This document shows, piece after piece, positions 45,660 through 59,073 of a stretch of 64,000 nucleotides of DNA. The stretch comes from Chrysoporthe austroafricana (Eukaryota > Ascomycota > Sordariomycetes > Diaporthales > Cryphonectriaceae), in the NCBI GenBank assembly GCA_001051155.2, contig JYIP02000015.1:1-64000 (forward strand), given 5' to 3'. How positions within the stretch are numbered: position 1 is the stretch's first letter; each line of letters opens with the position of its first letter. The position numbers and the translations under genes were made by a program. The notes below the pieces were generated by a model that saw only the letters and a program-made list of their open reading frames with translations, did not search any database and was not told the DNA's origin.

Positions 45660-47264
45660 CTAATTAGTTCTTAGCTATTTTCGTTTAAATAATATCTTTT
45701 CCATTTAATTAAGTATTCTTTATATTTGGTTAAGCCTTTATATTTAAGGATTCGTTCGATTTCGTATTCTGGTTTATTGGTTTTGACTTGTACTAATTTA
45801 TCCGTTTTGGTTATTTTGAATATTGGTTCGAAAAGTGAAATATGGAATATTGAGTAGATTTTTATTCTATAAAGTAATGCTAGTTCAAAATTAATATTTG
45901 AGATTTTTCTTAAAATTTTAAATAAGCTTAATTTTTTATAGTTTAACAAGTAAAAGGGTTTTATCGTTTTAATATATTCTTTTCGTTAAATAAAATAAAC
46001 TTTATCTTTTTTCTATAGGATTAGTTTTTTAATCTTTTTGGAATTAGCATATTTCGTTATTCTTTTTTATACAAATTTTAGTTTTTCTTGAAATTCTTTT
46101 TGGATTCTCTTAATTTTCCGGATTTGTTTTTTTGCTGCTTTTATATTTATTCTTAGTAATTTATTATAATAAGCTATTAAGTTATAGCTATAAAGCGCAT
46201 AAAACGGTAATTTCTTTATTATATTCGTATTTGCATTATTATATGCAAACTGTATTAATAATAGCAAGTTAATCCAATTATTCTATTCGTAATTTATATA
46301 ATATTATAAGTATTATTTAACGATTTAATTCGTTTATTCCGTTTGTTTATCCGTTTATAAGTAAAATGCTATAAATATTTTCTATTATATTCCGAATAAT
46401 TTTATAAATGAAAATTAAAAGTTTGATATAAACTTTCTATTTCTATTAAAAATAATTTCTTTAAATATGCTATAATTGGCTATAACTATTTTAAGAAACG
46501 TATATACGAAGTTTTCTGCTATATTGCTTTTCTTATATAGTAGAAAGTAAGCGTACTTGCTTAATTTGCAAACTATTATTAAAATACTATTATATTGCAT
46601 TTTAATTAAAGGTTTTCGTAAAAAAGGTAACTTAATAATAAAATCCCAGCTAATAGATTGCTAAACTGCTTTTAAGATAAAGAGCGGTTAAAGCAGTTTA
46701 TAAAGCTTATAATATTCAATTTTATTTTTCTTATAGCTATTGCATTTTTATAGGATTCTTTCAATCCTTTTCCTTAATTTTGGAAAATTCCAGTATCTCT
46801 TGATCCTTTCGTATATAGCTCTGATTCTTTAATAGCTATATGCGGGTGCATTATACGTATTTCTGATATATTTATCCTATTCTTCCGTAGTTATATTTTC
46901 TAATCTCTTCTTATTATTGGAAATCTTAATAATGGTATTAAGTCTTTTAGCTTTATTTACAAAGTTGCTATCCTTATCTTATCGGAAAATATTTTGAAAT
47001 TCTTTGAGTTTTATATTTTAATAGTCTAATCGTTTGCTAAATGTATTTGCTTTGCTATTTTCGGATCTTTTGCAATAAATAATTTTCAGATCGAATTATA
47101 AAAGGAATTCCGCTTATCTAACTTATTATCTATTCAGAACCTTTATTATTATAAATATTATCAGATTCTTATAATCAGAATATATTATAATTTAGTATTT
47201 GGTTTCAATTAAATAATACTGCTATTTTTTGAATGCTTTTATAATCGCTATTAATTCTTTATTT
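45660..47264 (-). pseudogene. R4 pol C-terminal half (RNase H, integrase, chromodomain)
   Basis: Chromodomain with YEIERILKYKGLTKYKEYLI and KWKRYYLNENS (45671-45949), preceded by an integrase C-terminal segment ELALLYRIKIYSIFHISLFE. Integrase core pieces lie at 46067-46267 and 46415-46600. R5 interrupts the frame at 47270. Confidence 0.85.
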
Positions 47265-47269
47265 GAGAT

Positions 47270-47699
47270 TATTATAACCTATCAAGAAATAAAGTATGCA
47301 AGAAGAAAGATAGGGACGGATAAGCACTTATAGCCGTAACCCTACTTATTGCTTATATAAGCTAGAGTTAAAGCTATATAGCAAGATCTAAGGATTTGCA
47401 TTAAAGCTATTAGATCCAGGATCTGGAAATCGGTTATAAATCTAGCAGATTAAGTATTAAAGAGCTGGATATATAAGAATAGGATATTTACTAGATAGAT
47501 TACTATAGCTTTTTAGTTATTAATCTAAGTATTATTTGGACTTTATTAAAAATCCCGGTAATAGCTATATTAGCTTATAAATATTATAAATATTTAACAA
47601 GTACGTTTCTGATATTCAAAGCTATATTTGATATTATTTTTGCTAGTATAAAACCTTTAACTTTGCAATTATCTTAGGATTGCGGCAGCGTTTATAATA
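47270..47699 (+). repeat. 5' LTR of R5
   Basis: 430 bp, TATTATAACC...TTTATAATA, with the AGAGCTGGATATATAAG box shared by the family. Paired with 54115-54544. Confidence 0.9.
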
Positions 47700-47719
47700 T
47701 TTTAATAATTCTTATTTAA

Positions 47720-50640
47720 GAACGGTTTAATATATACCTTTTGAATAATATTAAGAAATACGATAGCGTTTCAAACCCCGTTTTCTTTCGGCAATTAAAG
47801 TCTTTAAGAAGAAATCCCAGCCATTCTTACTAACGAATAATTTTAGCAACAAAACGTAACCCTTTATTAATAGCTCGAAAAAGTTAAGAATGAAATTATT
47901 CGCTTTAATGCTTTCTAATAGGCTAAAGCTTTTAAGTTCGATAAGCCTAGCCTTTATAAAGGTATTCGAAAAGATTTCCAAGCTTTCTTAATATAGCTTA
48001 AAGCCTATTTCAAGCATTACGGAATCCAGTTCAGGACTATTTACGACAAAATCGACTTTGCGGGAAATCGTTTCGAAAAGATAGCCTTTCAGTAATAAGA
48101 ACTAACTTTCCGGGACTATTTAAACAATAGCAAAGAATTTCGTTCCGAAAATACTAAATGCATTTTCTAGCGCTATGCTAATTTCGAATTAGCCTTTATT
48201 AAAACTTTCGGAAACCTAAATAAAAAACGTATTGCAATATAGCAATTGGAAATATTACGATAAACCGGCTTAGCCGCAAATTATACGGCTGAATTCCGAT
48301 AAATTATCGCTTATTTCGATTACGAAAACGAATTTCTTATAAATGCCTACTATATAAGACTTAAAGAAGAAATCAAAAACGAATTCTATAAAGAAAACCG
48401 ACCCGAAAAACTTAGTAAATTTATTAACAAAGCGGTCCGTATCGATAACCGATTCTATAAATAGCATTAGCAATAATAAAAGAATTATAATAGCGCCTTG
48501 AAATATTAATCCAATTTAGGAAAGCGCAAATTTTAGCAGAAAATCCGGAATAGTACGGCCTATTCAGGAATAATATATACTAGACTTATAGAACTAAATA
48601 CTTTCGTATAAGAATAACGCAAAAGGGTTACTTGTTATAACTGCAATAAGAAAGGCTATATTGCCCGTAATTATTATTAAAGGAAGCGAGAATAGAAGCT
48701 AGTTCCGGAAAAATAAGTTAATATTGCTTAGCAATAAAAACTTAATTAGCTAAATAAAAATATCTTGCCGAGATAAGCAATAAACCCTGTTTATAGTAAT
48801 ATAAGTTGGATAGCCTGCTATTAAAATTACTGCTTATTATACTTCTCGGAAAAAGAAAGTTCAGAATAATTCTTATATAAACTTAAAAGGCGAAAATAAC
48901 TTGTTATAAGAAGAAAAAGCCTTATTTACAATACGGCTATAAATAGCAGCAATTCCGACTGCTTAAATAACCCTTTCAATATCAGAAAAGAGGATTTAAG
49001 AAAGTTTTCTTTAAATTACTATTTCGAACGATAATAGGATATAATAGTAAAGGAAGAATTTGATATTCAAAGAGAAGGGATACTTATACCCAATGCTATA
49101 CTCGAAAAAATAGAGCTGCAAGACAGACAGCCAGATAACTTACTTATTCCTATCCTTAAAGAAAAACTAGAAAAGCTTAATATTACGGGATTAAAGCAGC
49201 TATAATAACAATACGATAACTGGATATTCAAGTATATAAAAATCGAATACTTTATCTATAAGCTTATATTATAAGAATTCTTTTAAGGCATTTCATTTCA
49301 GAATAGTGAATATAAGCTTTAAGAAAATATACGGATTAGTTATTTATACCTTCTTTATTATAAATTTGCTTAGATATATTGTATTTATTATAATTGCTAG
49401 ATATACTTTAACGAGAAAGTTAAATATAATTGGTTTCTAATTAAGGAATGGGACTAATTAATTCAGCTTATTACGGAATCCCAAGAAAAATACAGAAAAG
49501 TCTTGTATATTAAAGATAATAATGCTTATATTGAGCTACCCGACAATTATCTATAGAAATGCATTCAAAGAAGAATAATATGGGAGCAATATTATATTAT
49601 AGCATGCTTTACCTATATGCAAGATAAGGCTAAAGAATAGTACTGATTACAGAAAGCCGAGAAAGCAAAATAGTATAGCCAAAACCAAGCACGAAAGCTA
49701 GCAAAGCAAGTAGCGAAAAAAGCCCAAAATACTCTAAAAGGGAAAGATCGCTTATAAAAAGACAATAGCCGATCAGGATTACGAAGTCCTTATGCGCAAT
49801 TATAAAGGAAAGCGAAAAGCATATTATATTAAACGTATATATTAACGGGCAGCGATATGGCGCGCTTTTGAATAGCGGCGCATAAGGAAATTTTATCTTG
49901 CCGGAAATCGTTAATAGGGAACAAATTCCTTAAACGCAAAAGAAAAACCCTTATAGATTCAATACTGTAAAAAGAAAGGCGGTTATATACAATTTTGGTA
50001 TAATTAATATAGAAACTAATTACTTACTTATTTCGGTTTAAAGCCTTATAATAAAAACTACTTTCGATATTATAAATACGGCATAATACGAATTAATCTT
50101 AAGAATACTTTAGCTCAAAAAGTATAACTTTTATATTAATTAAACTACTGGCCAAATTTTATAAGAATAAGCTATATTTACTGAAAAGGTTATAATTAAC
50201 GGAAAAAGGAAAGACTTAATTATTAAAAATAGCATTAAAAATATGCGCTTAAATAAGCTTAAATATACCTTTAAAGCGAACGGATTTGCCAGGTTAAAAG
50301 GAAAGGTTACGGATATTTCGAACTTATAAATACAAATTAAAAACGAATTAAGAATTCAAGCGATTAGAAATTAGCAAGAAATTAATATAGCGCAAAATAT
50401 TATAAAGAAATATAAACTATAAAATTATAAAGAAATTCAGCTTCTTATACAGAAATATTACGAAAAGAAGTTCGGGCTAGCAAATAATAAGCACCCAAAA
50501 CCCTTAGAAGTTAAGCCCCGAAAACAATAACAGGAAGCAAACGAAGCAAAATATGCTTAATAATACTTTTTGTTTTTCCAGATCTCAGAAAATAAAGAAA
50601 AACTACTACTAGAACTCAAGAATATACTTAAAGAATATTA
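47720..50640 (+). pseudogene. R5 gag and protease pseudogene
   Basis: Gag knuckle VTCYNCNKKGYIARNYY at about 48615-48665: the C-x2-C half is kept, while His and the last Cys now read Tyr (CAT/TGT to TAT changes). Retropepsin-like YGALLNSGA-x-GNFILPEIV at about 49855-49910 has the catalytic Asp now read as Asn. About 1 kb between knuckle and protease has no identifiable domain. Confidence 0.75.
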
Positions 50641-50644
50641 TAAG

Positions 50645-53350
50645 TTCAAGAAGCTATAGTAAAAGAAATTTGATACTAGTTTATTAGAATATAGCCCTTT
50701 TAATTACGAGATTTTACTGAAAAAAAAAACGAAATTAAAGAACTACTCTATTTACAAGCTCGACTAAGCAAAGCTCGAAGCACTTAAAGAATATATTAAT
50801 AAAAACCTGAAGAAAGGTTATATACGAAAATTACGATTACTTGCAAAATACTCAATCCTATTTATATTTAAAAAGAATAGCAAATTACGACTTTATATAA
50901 ACTATTAATAGCTTAACGATATTATAATAAAGAATCGCTATCCCTTATTATTAATAGGAGAAATGCGAGATTAATTAATAAAAGCAAATTGGTTTACTAT
51001 ATTTAATTTTAAAGAAAGATACTATTATATTCGGATTAAGGAAAATAATATTTAGAAAATAGCATTCAGAACTTATTACGGACATTTCGAATATATAATC
51101 TTATTTTTTGGACTAACCAATGCGCTCGCATTTTTCTAAGAAATGATTAATAATATCTTCCGCAAATACTTGAATATTATTATTATCGTTTACTTTAACG
51201 ATATCCTTATCTATTCAAAAGACCTTAAATCCTATAAATAGCATATATAACAAATATTCCAAACTTTGCAAAATAACAAATTTCTAATTAAATTAAGCAA
51301 ATATTATTTCTATTAATAAAAAATCAATTACCTCGGCTATACGATAGAATTAAGCAAAATTAGTATGCAAAAAAACAAAATTTAAGCAGTAAAAGAATAG
51401 CTTATATTAGAGAAAATTAAAGAAATTAAAGCATTCTTTAGCTATGCTAATTTTTACTAATAGTTTATTCGAAACTATAGCAGAATCGCATGCCCTCTTA
51501 CGGATCTTACGAAAAAAAACTGAAAGTTCGAATAGATATAAGAAATATAAAAAGCATTCGACGAAATCAAGAAACGAATAATATTAGAACTTATACTTTG
51601 CGAAGCAAACCCAAATAAACTATTTGAAATCGAAACCGATATATCGGATTATGCATTAAGAAAATAATTCGGTTAACAAAATAATTAAAGACATTTCAGA
51701 ATTATAAGCAACTTCTTAAAGAAATTAAACGGCTTAGAATTCAATTATAGCATTCCAAATAAGGAATTAATAGCAATTGTAAAAGCATTCAAAAAATAGC
51801 AGTATTATTTAATCGGAATAAAATATTAGATTATAGTATATTCCGACTATAAGAACTTAATAATATTTATAATAACAAAAGTCCTGAATAAATAGCAAGT
51901 TAGATAAGCAGAATTCTTTTTACAATTCGATTTAAAAATCGTTTATTGCAAAGGATCGGAAAATAGTAAAGCAAATATATTTAGCAAACGATCAGATTAT
52001 TAGAATATAGAATTAAGAGAACTATAGAATATTTTCTGGCAAAATAAAGATAGTAATTTTGTAAACGAAGCTAAAGAGCTCGATATAATTATTAAGATCT
52101 CTAATAGTAAGAAAAGATTAGAAAATATAATAATGGAAAAACAGAATAAATATATCAAAAATATATATAGGGTATTCGCATACGGCTATTAAAGAATTAG
52201 AGCTACTTATAAAAAAATTAAAAGATATTGGAATTTTCCAAGCTTTAAAAGAAGGATTAAGAATATTATACGAAAATATAATAGCTGCAAGAAGAATAAG
52301 ATTAAATATTATAAGCTTTATAAACTATTCTAATTATTTCCCGTTCTAGAAACAATTTGGCAATCTATTAATTAAGACTTTATTATTAAGCTACCCCTTT
52401 TACGAAAACTTTTAACTAAAGTGCAATATAATAATATTTTAATAATAGTTTGCAAATTAAGCAAATACGCTTACTTCTTCCCTTATAAGGAAAGCAGTAT
52501 AGCGGAAAACTTCGCATATATATTTTTCAAAACGGTTATAGCTAACTATAGTATACCCAAAGAAATTATTTCCGATAAAAATAGGAAATTCGTATCAAAC
52601 TTCTGGATTTCGCTTATAAAACTATTCGGAATATAATAAAAAATATTTATAGCATTTCACTTATAAACAAATAAATAGATAAAACGAACGAATCAGATTA
52701 TCAAATAATACTTGCAATATTATATAAATTACGAATAAAATAACTAGGTTAACTTATTGCTATTAATATAATTCGTATATAATAGCGCAAATACGAATAT
52801 AATAAAGAAATTATTATTTTATGCATTTTATAATTATAACTTAATAGCTTATTATAACGAATTATTAGAAGCAAATGCAAAAGCGGCAGAGAAACGAATT
52901 AAAAAAATTAAGAAAGTTCAAAAAGAATTTTAGAAAGAATTAAAGTTTATATAAAAAAAATAACAAAATATACTAATTCCAGAAAGATTAAAAAACTAAT
53001 CTTACGGGAAAAGGATAAAGTTTACTTTATATAACGAAAAGAGCATATTAAAATAATAAAACCTTTTTATTTATTAAATTATAAGAAACTAGGATTATTC
53101 AAAATTTTAAGGAAAATCTCAAATATTAATTTCGAACTTGCATTACTTTACGGAATGAAAATCTACCCGATATTCCATATCTCGTTTTTCGAACCGGTAT
53201 TTAATATAGCCAAAATAAACGAATCTATATAAATCGAAACTAATAAGCCGGAATACGAAATCGAACGAATCCTCAAATATAAAGAACTAAACGAATATAA
53301 AGAATATTTAATCAAATAAAGAAGATATTACTCGAGCAAAAATAATTAAG
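50645..53350 (+). pseudogene. R5 RT, RNase H, integrase and chromodomain pseudogene
   Basis: RT with FGLTNALAFF and IIIVYFNDILIYSKDLK (YxDD now YFND, about 51190-51220). RNase H segment NKELIAIVKAFKK and IVYCKGSENSKANIFSKRSD. Integrase core KLSKYAYFFPYKESSIAENF and EIISDKNRKFVSNFW (52421-52636). C-terminal EMKIYPIFHISF-like segment and chromodomain YEIERILKYKELNEYKEYLI. Stops split the frame throughout. Confidence 0.85.
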
Positions 53351-53417
53351 AACCAGTTAGCAACTTCAAAAATGTATAATAAGCATTCAAGAATTATTAG
53401 AAAAGGCAATTAATTAG

Positions 53418-53921
53418 CTAGCTAGAAGAATAACTAGAAAAACCCAGTACGGCTTTATACTTTGCGAACAGATCAATAGCAAATTAGTTAATATCAGAAC
53501 CAAACTGTTATAAAACCGTATTTAAATCGAAAATTTTAAAAAGAGGATTTTCAGGAACCAGGGTTTTTGGGATATAATATTCAATCTCGGCCTTATAACG
53601 CTCTTCTTCCGCCTTTTCGGCTTCTAGTTTCTCTAATTCCTCGAGATTGGACAAGCTATAGCAAAACGCTTTAGCTATTCGTTCTCGCTATATTCGCTTC
53701 TGTTTCCGCAATCGCATTAACTTATCTTTCAAACCCTCGATTTTATTTTCTAGTTTCTGAAACTAATTGGATACGAACGAAAGTTCCGTAATATTAATCG
53801 GTTCCAAAATATCGCAGCTTGCCTGATTATATTAAATATACTTGAAATAACGGGACGAATCCTACTTAAATACCGCGTAAGTCTTTAACTTTAAGCAATC
53901 GCAGTAAGAATAAGGACGCAT
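53418..53921 (-). pseudogene. Antisense extra ORF of R5
   Basis: Exactly 504 bp, like the R1 copy, on the strand opposite to pol. MRPYSYC start, FQKLENKIEGLKDKLMRLRK, KQKRI, LEELEKLEAEKAEEERYKAE and NPLFKIFDLNTVL-x-QFGSDIN. Here one Gln that is TAG in R1 is still CAG (RKQKRI), supporting nonsense by C-to-T change. The stop after KRI is present in this copy too. Confidence 0.68.
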
Positions 53922-54114
53922 AATAATAATATAATAAATAATCCGAAAAATTAAAGAATTACGTTATTTGCGTTTGTTAAAATAAAAATTATTGGATTTA
54001 AGTTTTGAGATTCTATTACTTATCCTATTTAGAAAAGTATAATAAGCTATGCAAATAAACTAAGGGTTACTTATAAGAATTGTTAAAAATAATAACCGAT
54101 TGGAAAGGGAATAA

Positions 54115-54544
54115 TATTATAACCTATTAAGGGATAAAGTATACAAGAAGAAAAATAGAAACGGATAGGCATTTATAGCCGTAGCCTTACCTATTGCTTA
54201 TATAAGCTAGAGTTAAGGCTATATAGCAAGATTTGAAGATTTGCGCTAAAGCTACCAAATCTAAAATTTAAAAATCGGTTATAGATTTAGCAAATCAAAT
54301 ACTAAAAAGCTGGATATATAAAAATAAGATATTTACTAGATAGATTACTATAGCTCTTTAATTATTAATTTAAGTATTATTTAAACCCTATTAAAGATCC
54401 CGGTAATAGCTATATTGGCTTATAAATATTATAAATATTTAACGAGTACGTTCTTAATATTTAAGGCTATATTTAATACTGTTCTTGCTAGTATAAAACC
54501 TTTAACTCTGCAGTTATTTTAGGATTGCGGTAGCATTTATAATA
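54115..54544 (+). repeat. 3' LTR of R5
   Basis: 430 bp, partner of 47270-47699. Confidence 0.9.
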
Positions 54545-54549
54545 GGGAT

Positions 54550-57500
54550 ATTATAATTGAGTTCCGGGCTATTTAACTTTTTTAAAAAGTTGCTTACGAT
54601 CTTGAAATATCTTTAATTATTTCGTTAACTAAGTTATTTTCTGAATGCGTAATCCGATATATCGGTTTCGATTTCAAATAGCTTATTTGGGTTTGCTTCG
54701 TAAAGTATAAGTTTTGATATAATTCGTTTCTTAATTTCGTCGAATGCTTTTTGTACTTTTTATATCCATTCGAACTTTCGGTTTTTCTTCGTAAGATTCG
54801 TAAAAGGGCATGCGATTCTGCTATAGTTTCGAATGAACTATTAATAAAAGTTAATATAACTGAAAAATATTCTAACTTCCTTATTTTTTTCTAATATAAG
54901 CTATTCTTTTACTGTTTAGACTTTATCTTTCTATATACTAATCTTGCTTAATTCTATCGTATAACCGAAATAATTAACCTTTTGCTAATAGAAATAATAC
55001 TTGCTAAACTCGATTAAAAACTTATTATCTTGCAAAGTTTATAATACTTATCGTATATACTATCGATATAATTCGAAATCTCTTGAATAAATAAGGATAT
55101 CGTTAAAGTAAATAATAATAATAATATTTAAATATTCGTAAAAGATATTATTAATCATTTCTTGAAAGAATGCAAGCGCGTTAATTAATTCAAAAAGTAA
55201 AATTATATATTCAAAGTATCCGTAATAAGTCTTAAATGCCGTTTTCCAAATATTATTTTCTTTAATTCGGATATAATAATATCTTTCTTTGAAATCGAGC
55301 GTAATAAACTAGTTTGCTCTTATTAATCGATTTCGTATTTTTCTTATTAGTAATAGGGAATAGCAGTTTTTAATTATAATATCGTTAAATTATTAATAGT
55401 TTATATAAAGTCGTAATTTGCCGTTCTTTTTAAGTACGAATAGGATTAGATATTTTGCAAATAATTGTAATTTCTATATATAGCTTCTTTTCAAATTTTT
55501 ATCGATATATTCCTTAAATGTTTCGAGCTTTATTTAATCGAACTTGTAAATAGAGTAATTTTGCGGTTTCGTCTTTTCTTTTAATAAAATCTTATAATTA
55601 AAAAGGCCGTATTTTAGTAAACCGGTATCAAATTTCCTTTGCTATAATTTCTTAAACTCGTAATATTCCTTTAATATATTCTTGAATTCAAGTAACGGTC
55701 CTTTTTTATTTTCTGAAATCTGGAAAAACAAAAAGTACTGTTAAGCGTACTTTGCTTTGCTTGCTTCCTATCGTTATTTTCAGGGCTTAACCTTTAAAGG
55801 CTTCGGATATTTATCGTTCGTTAATTCAAATTTCCGCTTAGAATCCTCTTGCGCTTATTATCTTAAAAGCTATACCTCCTTATAGTTTTATAATCCATAT
55901 AGCTTTATAACGCTTTGCGTTAGATTAGCTTTCTATTAATCGCTAATCGCTTGAATTTCTAATCCGTTTTTAATCTATACTTATAAGTTTGAAATATTCG
56001 TAACTTTTCCTTATCTTCTAGCAAGTTTATTTGCTTTAGGAATATATTTAAGCTTGTTTAAACGCATATTCCCGATATTATCTTTAGTAATTAAAACTCT
56101 CTTTTTTCCGTTAATTGCAACTTTTTCAATAAGTACAGCTTATTCCTATAAAATCTAATTAATAGTCCAATCGATTCGAAAGTTATGCTTTTTAAGCTAA
56201 AATATTTTTCAAATCAATTCGTATTATGCCGTATTTATAATATCGAAAGTGGTTTTTATTATAAAGCTTTGGATTAAGATAAATAAGTAATTAGTTTTTA
56301 TATCGATTATATCAAAATTATATGCAACCGCTTTTCTTTCTATAATATTAAGTTTATAAAGATTCTTTTTTTGCGTTTAAAGGATTCGTTTTCTATTAAC
56401 GACTTTTAGCGAAATAAAATTTCCTTATACGCTGCTATCTAAAAGTGCGCTATATCGCTGCCCGTTAATATATGCATTTAATATAATATATTTTTCGTTC
56501 TCTTTCGTAATTGCGCATAAGGATCTCGTAATCCTAATCGGCTATTATTCCATTATAAGTAATCCTTCCCTTTTAAAGTATTCTGGGCTTCTCTCGCTAC
56601 TTGCCTTGCTAGCTTTTGTATTTGGTTTTAGCTATACCGCTTTGCCTTTTCGGCTTTCTGCAATCGATATTATTCTTTAGCCTTGTTTTGCATATAGATA
56701 AAGCATACCGTAATGTAGCATTGCTCTTATATTATTTTTCCTTAAACGCATTTCTATAGGCAATTATTTAGTAGCCTAATATATGCATTACCGTTTTCAA
56801 TATGCAAGATTTTTTTATATTTACGTCGGGATTCTATAATAAGTTGGATTAATTGGTCTTATTCCTTTATTGGAAACCAATTATATTTAACTTTCTCGTT
56901 AAAGTATATCTAGCAATTGTAGTAAATATAATATATTCAGATAAGTTTATAATAACGAAAATATAAGTAATTAATCTTTCCGTTTTCCTGAAATCTATAT
57001 CCGCTATTTTGAAACGGGATGCTTTAGAAAAGTTCTTATAGCATAAGCCTATAAATAAGGTATTTAACTTTTATATATTTAGATATTCAATTATTTTGCC
57101 TTAATCGCTCTGATTTTGCATGCTAAATAACTGTTTTCTCTATTTTCGTATTAAGTTTTTTTTCGAATATAAGAATTAATAAGTTATTTAGCTGCTTATT
57201 TTGCAGCGTTATTTCTTTATGCATAGCCTTTAATATAAGTATTTCCCTTTATTGAATGCCGAATTCCTCTTTTACTATTACGTTCTATTATTATTCAAAG
57301 TAATAGTTTAAAGGAAATCTTCTTAAGTCTTTTTCCTTAGCATCCAGAAAGTTGCTTGAATAATCGAAATCACTGCTATTTATAGCCGTATCGTAAATAG
57401 GGCCTTTTCTTCCTATAGCAAATTGCTTTTATCCTTTAAACTTCCGTAAGAATTATCTTAAACCTTCTTTTGCCGAGAAGTGCAATAAGCAATAGTCTTA

Positions 57501-58610
57501 ATAGCAAGCTATCCAGCATATGCTATTATAGCCAAAGTCCGCTGCTTGTTTCAATAGAATATTATTGTTTAGCTAATTGGGTTCCTATCGCTAAGCAATA
57601 TTAACTTGTTTTCCCGGGATTAGTTTCCAATCTCGTTTTTTCTTTTCCTAATAGCAATCGCGTACAATATAGCCTTTTTTGCTGCAATTATAGCAAGTAA
57701 CTCCTTTGCGCTGCTCCCGTATAAGAGTATTTAATTCTATAGGTTTAGCATATATTATATTTAAATAAGCCGTATTATTCCGGGTTTTTTGCTAAAACTT
57801 GCGCTTTTCTGAATTAAGTTAATATTTCGGAGCGCTATTATAATTCCTTTATTATTGCTAGCGCCGCTTATAAAATCGATTGTTAATACGAACTGCTTTA
57901 TTAATAAACTTGCTAAATATTTCGGGTCGGTCTTTCTTATAAAATTCGTTTTTAATTTCTTCTTTAAGTCTTGCATAATAAGCATTTATAAAAGGTTCGT
58001 TTTCGTAATCGAAATAAGCGATAATTTATTTAAATTTGGCCGTATAATTTGCGGCTAAGCTAGTTTATCGAAATACTTCCAATTGCTATATTATAATACG
58101 TTTTTTATCCGGGTTCCCAAAAATCTTAATAAAGGCTAATTCAAAATTGGCATAGCATTAAAAAATGCGCTTAATATTTTCAGAACGGAAATCCTTATTA
58201 TTATTTAAATAATTACGGAAAGTTAGCTTTTATTATTAAAAGGCTATTCTTTCAAAATAGCTTTTTGCAAAGTTAATCTTATTATAAGTAATCTTAAATT
58301 GAATGCCGTAATGTTTGAAATAAGCTTTGAATTGGGTTAAGAAAGCTTAGAAATCTCCCTAAATGCTTTTATAAAGCTTAAGCTTATCAAGCTTAAAAGC
58401 TTTAGCTTGCTAGAAAGCATTAAAGCGGAAACTTTTATTTTTAATTTCTTTAAACTATTAGTATAAAGCTATATTTTGTTATTAGAATTATTCGTTAATA
58501 AGGATAATTAAGGCTTTTTCTTAAAGAGCTTAATTGCTAGAAAAAAATAAAGTTTAAAGCGCTATTATATTTTCAGTATTGCTTAAAGAATATACGCTAA
58601 ACCGTTCTTA
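54550..58610 (-). pseudogene. R4 RT, protease and gag pseudogene
   Basis: Continuation of R4 on the far side of R5. RT (about 55600-54750) includes the YFND-type box near 55100-55130. The protease area is at about 56450. Gag (about 58600-57300) includes the 74-residue piece at 57761-57985 reading LKKKLKTNFIRKTDPKYLAS. The plus-strand frame 57855-58058 is a shadow. Confidence 0.8.
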
Positions 58611-58627
58611 AATAAGAGTCGTAAAAA

Positions 58628-59068
58628 TATTATAAACGCTATAATAATCTTAGAATAAATTGTAAAGTTAAAGGATTTATATTAGCAAAAACGGTATTAA
58701 ATATAGCTTTAAATATTAGAAACTTATTCAAATAAATATTTACAATATTTATAAGCTAATATAGCTATTATTTAAAAGTATAATAGGGTTTAAATAATAC
58801 TTAAATTTACGACTGAAAAGCTATAATAATTTATTTAATAAATATTTTATTCTTATATATCCGGCTTTTCAGTTCTGAATTACTAGCTTATTAAATAATC
58901 CGGCAATCCTGGCTTACTAAATTACTTAGTAATTTAATAATCCTTATTTTATTTAACTTTAACCCTGGATTAATGCCTATAAAAGTTCTTTTTAAGTAAG
59001 GATAAGGACAGGGCGCTTGGCTATTAGTCTTTGCTTTTGCAACTCTAGTTTCTCGTTAAATTATAATA
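58628..59068 (-). repeat. 5' LTR of R4
   Basis: 441 bp, TATTATAA...TTATAATA, followed directly by the AAAGG target duplication. Confidence 0.9.
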
Positions 59069-59073
59069 AAAGG

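Larger units (their letters stand above)
47270..54544 (+). mobile_element. Chromovirus R5, complete, innermost
   Basis: Uninterrupted 7275-bp plus-strand element with 430-bp LTRs (47270-47699 and 54115-54544) and target duplication GAGAT/GGGAT (47265-47269 and 54545-54549, one transition apart). It is inserted in R4 pol. Gag runs to about 48750, protease about 49830-49930, RT about 50650-51450, RNase H to about 52000, integrase about 52150-53000 and chromodomain about 53240-53345. An antisense ORF (53418-53921) follows, then the LTR. It serves as the reference copy for the R family. Confidence 0.93.
44475..59068 (-). mobile_element. Chromovirus R4, full length, interrupted by R5
   Basis: Minus-strand element with 441-bp LTRs (44475-44915 and 58628-59068) and a perfect 5-bp target duplication AAAGG at 44470-44474 and 59069-59073. 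Without R5 it is about 7.3 kb. The order is as in R1: gag (about 58600-57300), protease, RT (55600-54700), [R5], RNase H remainder, integrase (46600-46050), chromodomain (45670-45790), antisense ORF (45102 on, plus strand) and LTR. Confidence 0.92.
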